Shown here: positions 45,001 to 53,228 of the stretch, piece by piece
Numbering within the stretch: the stretch's first letter is position 1
How the letters are laid out: every line of letters starts with the position of its first letter
Source: Gluconacetobacter johannae
Lineage (GTDB): Bacteria > Pseudomonadota > Alphaproteobacteria > Acetobacterales > Acetobacteraceae
Length of the DNA: 64,000 bases
Assembly: GCF_014174305.1 (NCBI RefSeq)
Contig: NZ_JABEQH010000005.1
Location: 124,001 to 188,000 of the forward strand
Reading direction: 5' to 3'
Notes under the pieces: model-generated
What the model was told of the DNA's origin: nothing
Databases searched by the model: none
What the model saw: the letters and a program-made list of their open reading frames with translations, nothing else
Made by a program: the position numbers and the translations under genes

Positions 45001-46767
45001 ATGCTTCCCTGGACAACCCACCGCGACATGATGGCGGCGTATCGCGCCGACCCGGACGGGTTCTGGTTGGCGGCGGCGCGCCGTATCGCCTGGACGCGCC
45101 ATCCCGAAGGCGCCGCCACGCGGCGTGCCGATGGATGGCACGACTGGTTCGCCGGCGGATGGCTGAACAGCTGCTACAACGCTGTCGATCGTCATGTCGA
45201 TGCCGGCCATGGAGAGCGTGAGGCCCTGATCTGGCACGGCGCGGCGGACGGGGCGTGCGAAACCCTGACCTATGCGGCGCTGCGCGCGCGGGTGGCGGGA
45301 TTCGCCGGGGGCCTGCGCGACCTGGGCGTCAGGACGGGGGATCGGGTCCTGATTTCCATGCCCAGCCTGCCGGAAACCGTGATCGCCATGCTGGCCTGCG
45401 CCCGTCTTGGGGCCATCCATGTCGTCGTCTTCGGTGGCTATGCGGCGCGGGAACTGGCGGCGCGGATCGACGACACCGCGCCCGTGGTGGTGATCGCGGC
45501 CACATGCGGGTTCCAGGGGCGGACGATGGTGCCCCATATGCCGTTGCTGGAACAGGCCCTGGCGCTGGCCGTCCATCGCCCGTCGGCCTGCGTGCTGGTG
45601 CGGCGGGCGGCCTGTCCGGTAGGGCTGCGGCCCGGACGCGACCATGATTTCCACGCGCTGGAACGTCACGCCCCGGCTGACCCGGTCGCGGTCCGGGCCG
45701 AGGACCCGCTGTATATCCTGCATACCTCGGGCACGACCGGCGCGCCCAAGGGGGTCGTGCGCGACAATGGCGGCCATGCGGTGGCGCTGGCCCTGTCGAT
45801 GGAGCTGATCTACGGCATGGCGCCGGGGCAGGTCTTCTTCACCACGTCCGACCTGGGCTGGGTGGTGGGGCATTCCTACGCGGTCTATGGGCCGCTGCTG
45901 GCCGGCTGCACCAGCCTGTTCGCCGAAGGGCCGCTGGAGGCGCGGGCGATCCTGCCGCTGTGCGCCCGGCATCGGGTTCGGGTGTTGTTCACCACGCCGA
46001 CCAGCCTGCGGCTGCTGCGCCGGCAGGCGGGCGACGGCCCGCTGTCCGGCGGGCCGGACCTGGCGGCGGTGTTCGTGGCGGGGGAACGGTCGGACCCGGA
46101 ACTGTTGGCCTGGGCAGGCCGGGCCCTCGGTCGGCCGGTCCTGGACCATTGGTGGCAGACCGAGACGGGATGGAGCATCGCGGGGCCTTCTCTCGGCCTG
46201 CGGGACGCGGACCTGACCGCGCGGCCGGGGCCGGGTTTCGACCTTCAGGCGCGCGAGGGGGAATTGATACTGCGCCTGCCCCTGCCGCCGGGATGCCTGT
46301 CGGGGGTCTGGCGTGGCGCGGATTTTCCGGACCGCTATCTGGACGCGACGCGGCACTATTACCGGACCTTCGATGTCGGCGCGCTGGGGGCGGACGGCAT
46401 GGTCCGGCTGACGGCGCGGCTGGACGACGTCATCAAGGTCGCAGGCCGGCGGATCGCCAGCGGCCAGTTGGAAGACGTGATCGCGGCCCATCCGATGGTG
46501 GGCGAGTGTGCGGTGGTGGGGGTGCCCAGCGGGCTGCGAGGCGAAATTCCCGTGGCCTATGTCGTGCCCTCCGTTCCGGTCGCTACACCGGGGCTGGGGG
46601 CGGATCTGGTGGACCTGGTACGGCGGCAGATCGGCCCGTTCACCGGCTTGCGGGACGTCGTCTTTGTGGGCAGCCTGCCGCGCACGCGTTCGGGCAAGAT
46701 CGTGCGCCGGGCGTTGCGCGACAGGTCGTCGCGAGATGTCGCAACCCAGGCCATCCCCACCGCGTAG
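45001..46767 (+). CDS. AMP-forming acyl-CoA synthetase (PrpE/Acs-like)
   Basis: 588 residues. Motifs of the ANL superfamily: LYILHTSGTTGAPKGVVR (P-loop-like), DHWWQTETGWSIAGP, the hinge Asp in RLDDVIKVAGRRIASG and the catalytic Lys566 in RTRSGKIVRR. The closest general type is the acetyl/propionyl-CoA synthetase group, which activates a short carboxylic acid with ATP and CoA. It follows the flavoprotein after only 7 bp, so it is probably in the Nit1C transcript; this gene is not part of the core cluster. It could activate the acid released by the nitrilase. The start at 45001 avoids a longer frame that overlaps the preceding gene. Confidence 0.9.
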   Translation: MLPWTTHRDMMAAYRADPDGFWLAAARRIAWTRHPEGAATRRADGWHDWFAGGWLNSCYNAVDRHVDAGHGEREALIWHGAADGACETLTYAALRARVAGFAGGLRDLGVRTGDRVLISMPSLPETVIAMLACARLGAIHVVVFGGYAARELAARIDDTAPVVVIAATCGFQGRTMVPHMPLLEQALALAVHRPSACVLVRRAACPVGLRPGRDHDFHALERHAPADPVAVRAEDPLYILHTSGTTGAPKGVVRDNGGHAVALALSMELIYGMAPGQVFFTTSDLGWVVGHSYAVYGPLLAGCTSLFAEGPLEARAILPLCARHRVRVLFTTPTSLRLLRRQAGDGPLSGGPDLAAVFVAGERSDPELLAWAGRALGRPVLDHWWQTETGWSIAGPSLGLRDADLTARPGPGFDLQAREGELILRLPLPPGCLSGVWRGADFPDRYLDATRHYYRTFDVGALGADGMVRLTARLDDVIKVAGRRIASGQLEDVIAAHPMVGECAVVGVPSGLRGEIPVAYVVPSVPVATPGLGADLVDLVRRQIGPFTGLRDVVFVGSLPRTRSGKIVRRALRDRSSRDVATQAIPTA

Positions 46768-46779
46768 GAGGAAGACCGC

Positions 46780-47253
46780 ATGTCCGAAGCCCGTCCCCCC
46801 GTGCCGCCGTTCACCGCCGAGACCGCGACCCGCAAGGTGCGCGGCGCCGAGGATGGCTGGAACAGTTGCGACCCGCATCGGGTGTCGCTGGTCTACACCC
46901 CCGACAGTTTCTGGCGGAATCGGTCGGAATTCATCCAGGGCCGGACGGCGATCATCGCCTTCCTGACCCGTAAATGGCAGGCCGAACGGGAATATCGGCT
47001 CATCAAGGAACTCTGGGCCTTTACGGATGACAGGCTGGCCGTCCGCTTCGCCTATGAATGGCATGATGCGGCCGGGAACTGGTTCCGGTCCTACGGCAAC
47101 GAAAATTGGGAATTCGATGGGAATGGGCTGATGCGCCGGCGCTTCGCCAGCATCAACGACCTGCCGATCCGTGACGACGAACGCAAATTCTTCTGGGACC
47201 GCGCGGGGCCGCGCCCGGCCGATCATCCGGGCCTGTCGGACCTGGGATTGTAG
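46780..47253 (+). CDS. DUF1348 / NTF2-like small protein
   Basis: 157 residues with AGGAGGAAG 5-7 bp upstream of ATG 46780. [20 protein letters not shown] and [22 protein letters not shown] followed by [23 protein letters not shown] are signatures of DUF1348, a member of the NTF2-like (SnoaL) fold. Function unknown; such pockets often bind small hydrophobic ligands. It lies 12 bp after the acyl-CoA synthetase and is the last gene of the rightward unit, before a strong hairpin. Confidence 0.88.
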   Translation: MSEARPPVPPFTAETATRKVRGAEDGWNSCDPHRVSLVYTPDSFWRNRSEFIQGRTAIIAFLTRKWQAEREYRLIKELWAFTDDRLAVRFAYEWHDAAGNWFRSYGNENWEFDGNGLMRRRFASINDLPIRDDERKFFWDRAGPRPADHPGLSDLGL

Positions 47254-47257
47254 GAAC

Positions 47258-47283
47258 CCGGCAAGGGCCAGGGCCCTTGCCGG
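47258..47283. terminator. GC hairpin between the Nit1C operon and dcp
   Basis: CCGGCAAGGGC (47258-47268) and GCCCTTGCCGG (47273-47283) form a perfect 11-bp stem with a CAGG loop, in the 36-bp gap between two convergent genes. There is no T-run, so it is a likely but non-classical bidirectional terminator. Confidence 0.6.
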
Positions 47284-47289
47284 CGCGCG

Positions 47290-49422
47290 TCACTCGTCGC
47301 CGGGGATCAGTCCGCGATGGCGCAGCATCGGGGTGATGTCGGGGTCTTTTCCATAGAAGGCGCGGAACATCGGTCCGTACTCCTGTGTATGGCCGCGCGA
47401 GAGGATCATGTCGCGGAATCTCTGCCCGTTTTCGCGGGTCAGGCCGCCATGGGCGCGGAACCAGGCGAAGGCCGCGTCGTCCAGCATTTCGGTCCACAGA
47501 TAGGCATAATATCCGGCCGCGTAGCCGTTGGCCCAGATATGGAGGAAATAGCTGGACCGATACCGCGTGGGCACGTCCTTCGTATCGAGGCCCATCCGGT
47601 CCATCGACGCGGCTTCGAACCGGTCGACGTCCTGACGCGGCGCGGCGGGCTTGATCGTGTGCCAGTCCATGTCCAGCCTGGCGGCGGTGATGATCTCGCC
47701 CAGCGCATAGCCCTGGTCGAAGCGCGCGGCCTTCTTGATCTTGTCCACCAGGGCCTGGGGCATCGGCGCGCCGGTCTGGTACTGTTTCGCGTAATGGGCG
47801 AAGACGATCGGGTCCAGCGCCCAATGTTCGTTGAACTGCGAGGGAAATTCGACGAAATCGCGCGCGACCGCCGTACCGGACAGCGTCGGGTAGGTCTGGT
47901 CGGCGAACATGCCGTGCAGCGCATGACCGAATTCGTGGAACATCGTGGTGACGTCATCGAAACTTATCAGCGCGGGCTGGCCTGCCGCCGGCTTGGTGAA
48001 ATTGGCGACGTTATAGATGACCGGCTTCGTGCCCAGCAGGTGCGACTGCCCGACGAAGTTCGACATCCATGCGCCGCCATTCTTGTTGTCGCGCTTGAAA
48101 TAGTCGAAATAGACCAGCGCCAGCGGCGACCCGTCCTTGTCCGAGACCTCGAACACCCGGACGTCGGGATTGTAGACCGGGATATCCTTCCGTTCCTTGA
48201 ACGAAATGCCGTAAAGCTGGCTGGCGGCGAAGAACACGCCGTCGCGCAGGACGGTATCGAGTTCGAAATACGGCTTCACCTGGTCCTGGTCCAGATCGTA
48301 GCGCGCCTTGCGGACCTGTTCGGCATACAGCCGCCAGTCCCAGGGTTCGGGCTTGAAGGTCTTGCCGTCCTTCTCGATGGCGGACTGGATGTCCGCGACC
48401 TCGCGCTTCTGTTCGGCCAGGGTGGCGGGCACGAGCTGGGCGATGAAATGCTGCACGGCGTCGGGCGTCCTGGCCATCTGGTCGTACAGCACATAGGACG
48501 CATAGTCCGGGTAGCCCAGCAGCGCCGCCTTGCGCGCGCGCAACTGCGCCAGTTCCGCGATGGTGGCGCGGGTATCGCCGGCGTCGCCCCGTTCGGCGCG
48601 CAGCCAGCCGTTGGTGAACAAAGCCTTGCGGGTGTCGCGGTTTTCCAGCGTCTGCAATGCCGGCTGCTGTGTCGTGTTCTGCAGCGGCAGGGCCCATTTG
48701 CCGGTCAGCCCGCGATCATGCGCCGCCGACGTCGCGGCGGCGAGGGCGGCCGGGTCCAGCCCCGCCAGCGCCGCCTTGTCCGACACGGCCAATGCGCCGG
48801 CCCTGGTCGCGGCCAGCAGTTTCTGCTGGAAGAGGGTCTCCAGCGTCGACAGGCGCGTGTTCAGGCGCCGCAGCGTCGCCTTGTCGGTGTCGGACAACCG
48901 GGCGCCGGCATGGACGAATTGCTGATGATAGACCTCCAGCAACTGGGCCTGTTCCGGGTCCAGCTTCAGGGTCGCGCGGGCGGCATGGAGCGCCTGCACG
49001 CGGGCGAACAGCCTTGGGTCGAGGTAGATCGCATCCTGATGCTGCGCCAGCAGGGGGGCGATGGCCGCCTGCACCTTGTCCAGCGTCGGGTTCGTGTTGG
49101 CCTGGTAGACCCCGGAGAAGGTTTCCGATACGCGGTCGAGCACCCGTCCGGATCGTTCCATCGCGGTGATGGTGTTGTCGAAGGTCGGCGCGGCGGGATT
49201 GCCGGCGATGGCCTGGATTTCGGCGCGCTGCGCCTTCATGCCCAGCAGGAAGGCGGGCTGGTAGTCGCCGTCGTGGATCAGGTCGAACCGGGGGGCCTGA
49301 AACGGCAGCGTACTGGCGGCCAGGAAGGGATTGGCGGCGGCCCGCGCCAATGCCGGGGCGGTGGACCAGCCGGCCAGGCAGGTGACGAGGGCGGCAGTAC
49401 GAAGCCAGACGGCGCGGTTCAT
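47290..49422 (-). CDS. dcp: M3-family peptidyl-dipeptidase (Dcp-like), exported
   Basis: 710 residues with an N-terminal signal peptide (TAALVTCLAGWSTAPALA). The zinc-binding motif HEFGH spans residues 496-500 (His496, Glu497, His500), and FVEFPSQFNEHW further on supplies the third ligand region typical of the M3A family. The opening NPFLAASTLPFQAPRFD matches the Dcp subgroup. It removes dipeptides from the C-terminus of oligopeptides, here in the periplasm. It has its own promoter space downstream of an upstream terminator. Confidence 0.92.
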   Translation of the reverse strand: MNRAVWLRTAALVTCLAGWSTAPALARAAANPFLAASTLPFQAPRFDLIHDGDYQPAFLLGMKAQRAEIQAIAGNPAAPTFDNTITAMERSGRVLDRVSETFSGVYQANTNPTLDKVQAAIAPLLAQHQDAIYLDPRLFARVQALHAARATLKLDPEQAQLLEVYHQQFVHAGARLSDTDKATLRRLNTRLSTLETLFQQKLLAATRAGALAVSDKAALAGLDPAALAAATSAAHDRGLTGKWALPLQNTTQQPALQTLENRDTRKALFTNGWLRAERGDAGDTRATIAELAQLRARKAALLGYPDYASYVLYDQMARTPDAVQHFIAQLVPATLAEQKREVADIQSAIEKDGKTFKPEPWDWRLYAEQVRKARYDLDQDQVKPYFELDTVLRDGVFFAASQLYGISFKERKDIPVYNPDVRVFEVSDKDGSPLALVYFDYFKRDNKNGGAWMSNFVGQSHLLGTKPVIYNVANFTKPAAGQPALISFDDVTTMFHEFGHALHGMFADQTYPTLSGTAVARDFVEFPSQFNEHWALDPIVFAHYAKQYQTGAPMPQALVDKIKKAARFDQGYALGEIITAARLDMDWHTIKPAAPRQDVDRFEAASMDRMGLDTKDVPTRYRSSYFLHIWANGYAAGYYAYLWTEMLDDAAFAWFRAHGGLTRENGQRFRDMILSRGHTQEYGPMFRAFYGKDPDITPMLRHRGLIPGDE

Positions 49423-49501
49423 TCACGTATCCTTCCCGGTGTCCCGGCCGGAAGGGGCGTGTCGCCCCATCCGGCCGGCGCAGCATGGCCGAAGGACGGA
49501 C

Positions 49502-49533
49502 AAAAAACCACCCGACCCGGAACGATCGGGTGG
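49502..49533 (-). terminator. Rho-independent terminator downstream of the OYE gene
   Basis: On the - strand CCACCCGA (49533-49526) pairs with TCGGGTGG (49515-49508), followed by TTTTTT (49507-49502). It stops the leftward OYE transcript just before dcp. Confidence 0.85.
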
Positions 49534-49541
49534 AGAAACGT

Positions 49542-50597
49542 CTATCGCGACAGGGCGGGATAATCGACATATCCCTCCGGCCCGGCCCCGTAGAACGTCG
49601 CCGGGGCGGGTGGATTCAGCGGGGCGTCGTCGCGCAGGCGCGCGGGCAGGTCGGGGTTGGCGATGAAGGGCTTGCCGAACGCGGCGGCGTCGGCCCAGCC
49701 GGCATCCAGCGCCGCCTGCGCCGAGGCGCCGGTCAGCCCTTCGTTTGCGATATAGGGGCCGCCGAACGCGGCCTTCAGGCGCGGCCCGAGGCTGTCGGGC
49801 CCGACGGCTTCGCGCGCGCACAGGAAGGCGATCCGGCGCCGGCCCAGTTCGGTCGCGACATGGCCGAAGGTCGCGGCCGGGTTCGAATCCCCCATGGAAT
49901 GGGCGTCGCAGCGTGGCGCCAGATGCACGCCGACCCGCCCGGCCCCCCAGACCGAAATGGCCGCATCGGTGACCTCCAGCAGCAGGCGGGCCCGGTTTTC
50001 GATCGACCCGCCATAGCGGTCGGTCCGGTGGTTGGTGCTGTCCTGCAGGAACTGGTCCAGCAGATAGCCATTGGCGCCGTGGATCTCGACACCGTCGAAT
50101 CCGGCCTGCCGGGCATGCGCCGCCCCCTGGCGAAAGGCCTCGACGATGCCGGGGATTTCCCCGCTGTCCAGCGCGCGGGGGGTGACGAACGGCCGTTCGG
50201 GCCGCAGGAGGCTGACATGGCCCTGCGCCGCGATGGCGCTGGGCGCCACGGGCAGGTCGCCGTCCAGAAGGGAGGGATCGGAAATGCGCCCGACATGCCA
50301 GAGCTGCATGAAGATCCGTCCGCCGGCGCCATGCACGGCCTGGGTGACTTGCCGCCAGCCCGCGACCTGTTCGGCGCTCCAGATTCCCGGCACGCCGCGA
50401 TAGCCGATACCCTGGGGCGAGACCGGCGTCGCCTCGGACAGGATCAGCCCGGCCGAGGCGCGCTGCACGTAATAATCGGCCATCAGCGCGTTGGGGACAT
50501 GGGTGTCGCCGGCGCGCAGGCGCGTCAGGGGCGCCATAATCACGCGGTTGGGCAGGGTGAGGTCGCCGATGGTCAACGGGTCGAACAGGGTTGGCAT
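49542..50597 (-). CDS. nemA: Old Yellow Enzyme-family alkene reductase (NemA-like)
   Basis: 351 residues. FDPLTIGDLTLPNRVIMAPL and NALMADYYVQRAS at the N-terminus, the active-site IFMQLWHVGRISDPS and GVEIHGANGYLLDQFLQ, and TDRYGGSIENRARLLLEV are the OYE signatures, with the FMN-binding TIM barrel. It reduces activated C=C bonds of enals, maleimides and nitro-organics with NAD(P)H. It is downstream of a TetR regulator in the same orientation and an operator-like dyad lies 26 bp before its start, so it is likely derepressed by electrophiles, as in the NemRA system. Identity with NemA is by type, not by orthology test. Confidence 0.92.
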   Translation of the reverse strand: MPTLFDPLTIGDLTLPNRVIMAPLTRLRAGDTHVPNALMADYYVQRASAGLILSEATPVSPQGIGYRGVPGIWSAEQVAGWRQVTQAVHGAGGRIFMQLWHVGRISDPSLLDGDLPVAPSAIAAQGHVSLLRPERPFVTPRALDSGEIPGIVEAFRQGAAHARQAGFDGVEIHGANGYLLDQFLQDSTNHRTDRYGGSIENRARLLLEVTDAAISVWGAGRVGVHLAPRCDAHSMGDSNPAATFGHVATELGRRRIAFLCAREAVGPDSLGPRLKAAFGGPYIANEGLTGASAQAALDAGWADAAAFGKPFIANPDLPARLRDDAPLNPPAPATFYGAGPEGYVDYPALSR

Positions 50598-50622
50598 GCT
50601 GATATCCTTGAACAGGCGTTGT

Positions 50623-50640
50623 ATTAGACTGGTCGTCTTG
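50623..50640. promoter_or_regulatory. Operator before the OYE gene
   Basis: ATTAGACTGGTCGTCTTG, containing AGAC...GTCT arms, lies 26 bp upstream of the OYE start. It matches the element upstream of the TetR gene (51293-51310) at 15 of 18 positions. It lets OYE respond to the TetR protein from its own promoter. Confidence 0.7.
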
Positions 50641-50674
50641 AAGGCGGGCGACGCTCCGCCCGCGGGCCGGGCTG

Positions 50675-51274
50675 TCAGGGGGGCAGGGCCAGCAGGGTCC
50701 GCGTGGTCGCCATCGCCTCGTCGAACGGCCGGTGGTCGCGGGTGAATTTGGCCAGAAGGGTCGCGCCCAGCCAGAGCTGGTACAGGACCATCGCCACATG
50801 CCCCGGATCATCGACCCGTGGCAGCGATCCGTCGTCGCCCCCCGCCGTGACGCCGCGTTCCAGCCGGGCCACGATCCTCCGCGTGCCGTCCGCCAGGATG
50901 GCGCGCATGCCCTCGGACAGGTCGCAGACCTCGGCCCCCAGCTTGACCGCCAGGCATTGGCCGCAGGCGTCGCTGCCGGTCTGCGCGTCGCGCCAGCCCT
51001 GCCAGTAGCGCATCAGCCGGTCCGCCGCGGTCCCGCCGGAGTCGGACAGGATCGCGTCGATGCGTGCCAGGCCGGTGGTGAAATACTGCTCCAGCAGGGC
51101 TTCGCCGAACGCCTCCTTGGACGCGAAATAATGATAGAACGACCCCTTGGGCACGCCGGCGGCGCCCAGGATCTCGTTCAGTCCGACGGCGGAAAACCCC
51201 TTGCGGCCCAGGATCGGCCGGGCCGTGTCCAGGATATGCTGGCGAACGTCATGGGGGGCGGAAAGCGTGCTCAC
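50675..51274 (-). CDS. TetR/AcrR-family regulator (NemR-like)
   Basis: 199 residues. The DNA-binding domain is clear: VRQHILDTARPILGRKGFSA, then LGAAGVPKGSFYHYFASKEAF. The C-terminal ligand domain contains several cysteines (DACGQC, AEVCDL), which could react with electrophiles as in E. coli NemR. It is 77 bp upstream of the OYE gene in the same direction and has a matching operator before its own start, consistent with a NemR-NemA pair. Confidence 0.92.
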   Translation of the reverse strand: MSTLSAPHDVRQHILDTARPILGRKGFSAVGLNEILGAAGVPKGSFYHYFASKEAFGEALLEQYFTTGLARIDAILSDSGGTAADRLMRYWQGWRDAQTGSDACGQCLAVKLGAEVCDLSEGMRAILADGTRRIVARLERGVTAGGDDGSLPRVDDPGHVAMVLYQLWLGATLLAKFTRDHRPFDEAMATTRTLLALPP

Positions 51275-51845
51275 CCCGGCACGCTACAACCGATTAGACC
51301 AGTCGTCTAGAAGAAAATGACTCTCCAACCTGCGCCGGGCGGCGGGTGGCATGTGTTTTGCGTCGGCTGGCAGGAAATGTGTATTGCACCATCAAGAAGC
51401 GTTTTATATTGACCGTCGCCGATCGTACCGTATGATCCCGTTCACGCTACAGGTTTTCGGGGTTTCGCCGGGCGCCTGTCATGTCATCGTCAGGACCATG
51501 GAGGAAACCGGGTTTTGAGCCATATCCAGCTCCGCCACGACCAGGGTGTCCGGCGATGCGCCGCGTCGGCCGGGTATGCGCGTGTCGTGCCGTCCGGCGG
51601 CGGGCCGGCCGGCACGAAAATGTGGGACAGGGCATGGGGCGTCGCGGTGCTGGCCGGTGTGGCCTGGCTGGCCCGTTCCGCCTGGGCCGGCGGGGTCACG
51701 CTGCGCGACCTGTCCGATGCCGCGGGTTGCCTGTTCGCGTTCTGACCCGGCAGGCCGTCCGGACTTACCCCAATCCGCGTTATGAGTGGCCCATCGGTTG
51801 GTATAAGGTCCTGATTGACAGGGATCGGGGCAGGATGTGACCGGC
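51275..51845. other. Intergenic region between the TetR gene and an MFS carrier
   Basis: About 570 bp. It holds the TetR operator at its left end; 51340-51440 is AT-richer. Frames of 70-120 codons exist on both strands, but they are Arg/Pro-rich and lack ribosome binding sites. A frame with a single hydrophobic segment at about 51620-51745 is not convincing. I see no RNA gene or repeat. Confidence 0.6.
51293..51310. promoter_or_regulatory. Operator before the TetR gene
   Basis: ATTAGACCAGTCGTCTAG lies 19 bp upstream of the TetR start. The near-palindrome TAGACCAGTCGTCTA is the typical form for this repressor type. It agrees with the OYE-side element except for three central bases. Confidence 0.72.
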
Positions 51846-53159
51846 ATGGTTGCGATACCGAAGCGAAAAGCGGCCACGCGGAACATCGCGGCGGCGACCA
51901 TCGGCAACGCGCTGGAATTCTACGATTTCACGGTCTACGCGGCCTATGCGACGACGATCGCGCGGGTGTTCTTTCCGGTCGGCAATTCCTTTGTGGGCCT
52001 GCTGCTGTCGGTCGCGACCTTCGGCCTGGGGTTCCTGGCGCGGCCGCTGGGGGCGGTGATGCTGGGTATCCATTCCGATCGCCGGGGCCGCAAGGCGGCG
52101 ATGAGCATGACGATCTGGATGATGGCGCTGGGCAGCCTGATGATCGCCGTCCTGCCCGGCTACGACCGGATCGGGGTCCTGGCGCCGCTGCTGCTGGTCG
52201 TCGCCCGGCTGGTCCAGGGGTTCTCGACAGGCGGTGAAATGGGGCCGGCCACGGCCTTCCTGGTGGAAAGCGCCACCGCGCGCCGCATCGCCCTGGCCGG
52301 TAGCTGGCAGATCGCCAGCCAGCAGGGCGGCACGTTCCTGTCCGGCCTGCTGGGGCTGATGCTGGGCCTGTCGATGTCACCGGCGGCGGTCGAATCCTGG
52401 GGGTGGCGCATGCCCTTCCTGCTGGGGGTCCTGATCGCGCCGGTCGGCTACTGGATCCGGCATTCGGTTGACGAGACACTGGAACATTCGGTCGCCCTCG
52501 ATGGCGCGGGGGCGGTGGCGCGCCGGCTGCTGCGCGACATGCCCGGGCGCGTCGGGGCTGCGATAGTGATCGTCGCCGGGGTGACCGTCGCGCAATATTT
52601 CTTCCTGTACGGCACGACCTTCGCCATCCGCACGCTGCATGTCCCGGCGGACTTCGCGCGCACGATGAACCTGGTCCTGGGGGGCGTCGGGCTGGTGTTC
52701 GCGCTGGCCGGCGGCTGGCTGGCCGATCGCTGTGGCGCGCGCCCCGTCGTGGTCGCGGCGCGGCTGGCGATGGCGGCGGCGCTTTATCCCGGCTTCATGG
52801 TCGTGATGCATGACCCGCGGCCGGGCGTGTTCCTGGCGGTCCTGGCGGTGCTGATGGTGGCGCACGGGGTTGCCAGCGGCGCGGCCATCGTCATCCTGAC
52901 CGGGCTGTTTCCCATGGAGGTCCGCACACTCGGGACCGGCCTCTCCTACGCCCTGGCGGTCACGATCTTCGGCGGCACGGCCCAGCTCGTCTTCACCGCG
53001 CTGATCGGCCTGACCGGCAGCCCGATGTCCTGGCTTTTCTATATCGTCGCCGTATCCGTCGTGTCGGTGACGCCGCTGCTGTCCGGACGGATGGCGTGGG
53101 TCCTCGACGGTCGGGAAGATGATCTCGCGGCCGGCGCGCCGGATGCGGTTCGCATGTGA
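51846..53159 (+). CDS. MFS transporter, metabolite:H+ symporter type
   Basis: About 437 residues from ATG 51846 (a GTG at 51837 is the alternative). IAAATIGNALEFYDFTVYAAY, GIHSDRRGRKAAM and VARLVQGFSTGGEMGPATAF are signatures of the MHS family, like the carrier at 27132, although the two differ clearly in sequence. Twelve membrane helices are predicted. It imports an organic acid or osmolyte with protons. It has no obvious enzyme partner nearby; the Kef-type antiporter follows after 69 bp. Confidence 0.88.
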   Translation: MVAIPKRKAATRNIAAATIGNALEFYDFTVYAAYATTIARVFFPVGNSFVGLLLSVATFGLGFLARPLGAVMLGIHSDRRGRKAAMSMTIWMMALGSLMIAVLPGYDRIGVLAPLLLVVARLVQGFSTGGEMGPATAFLVESATARRIALAGSWQIASQQGGTFLSGLLGLMLGLSMSPAAVESWGWRMPFLLGVLIAPVGYWIRHSVDETLEHSVALDGAGAVARRLLRDMPGRVGAAIVIVAGVTVAQYFFLYGTTFAIRTLHVPADFARTMNLVLGGVGLVFALAGGWLADRCGARPVVVAARLAMAAALYPGFMVVMHDPRPGVFLAVLAVLMVAHGVASGAAIVILTGLFPMEVRTLGTGLSYALAVTIFGGTAQLVFTALIGLTGSPMSWLFYIVAVSVVSVTPLLSGRMAWVLDGREDDLAAGAPDAVRM

Positions 53160-53228
53160 ACAATAGGCCGGGCCGCACGTTCAGCTTCCGCGGGCCGGCC
53201 CGGCCGTGCCCTCCGGGAAAGATCACCG

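Noticed and set aside
47317-49563. 748-codon plus-strand frame opposite dcp
   Set aside because: Antisense shadow with Arg/Gly/Val-rich composition; the M3 peptidase on the minus strand has all family motifs.
51481-51840. Small frames in the TetR-MFS intergenic region
   Set aside because: Composition is Arg/Pro/Gly-rich, no ribosome binding site precedes them and no fold or motif is visible.
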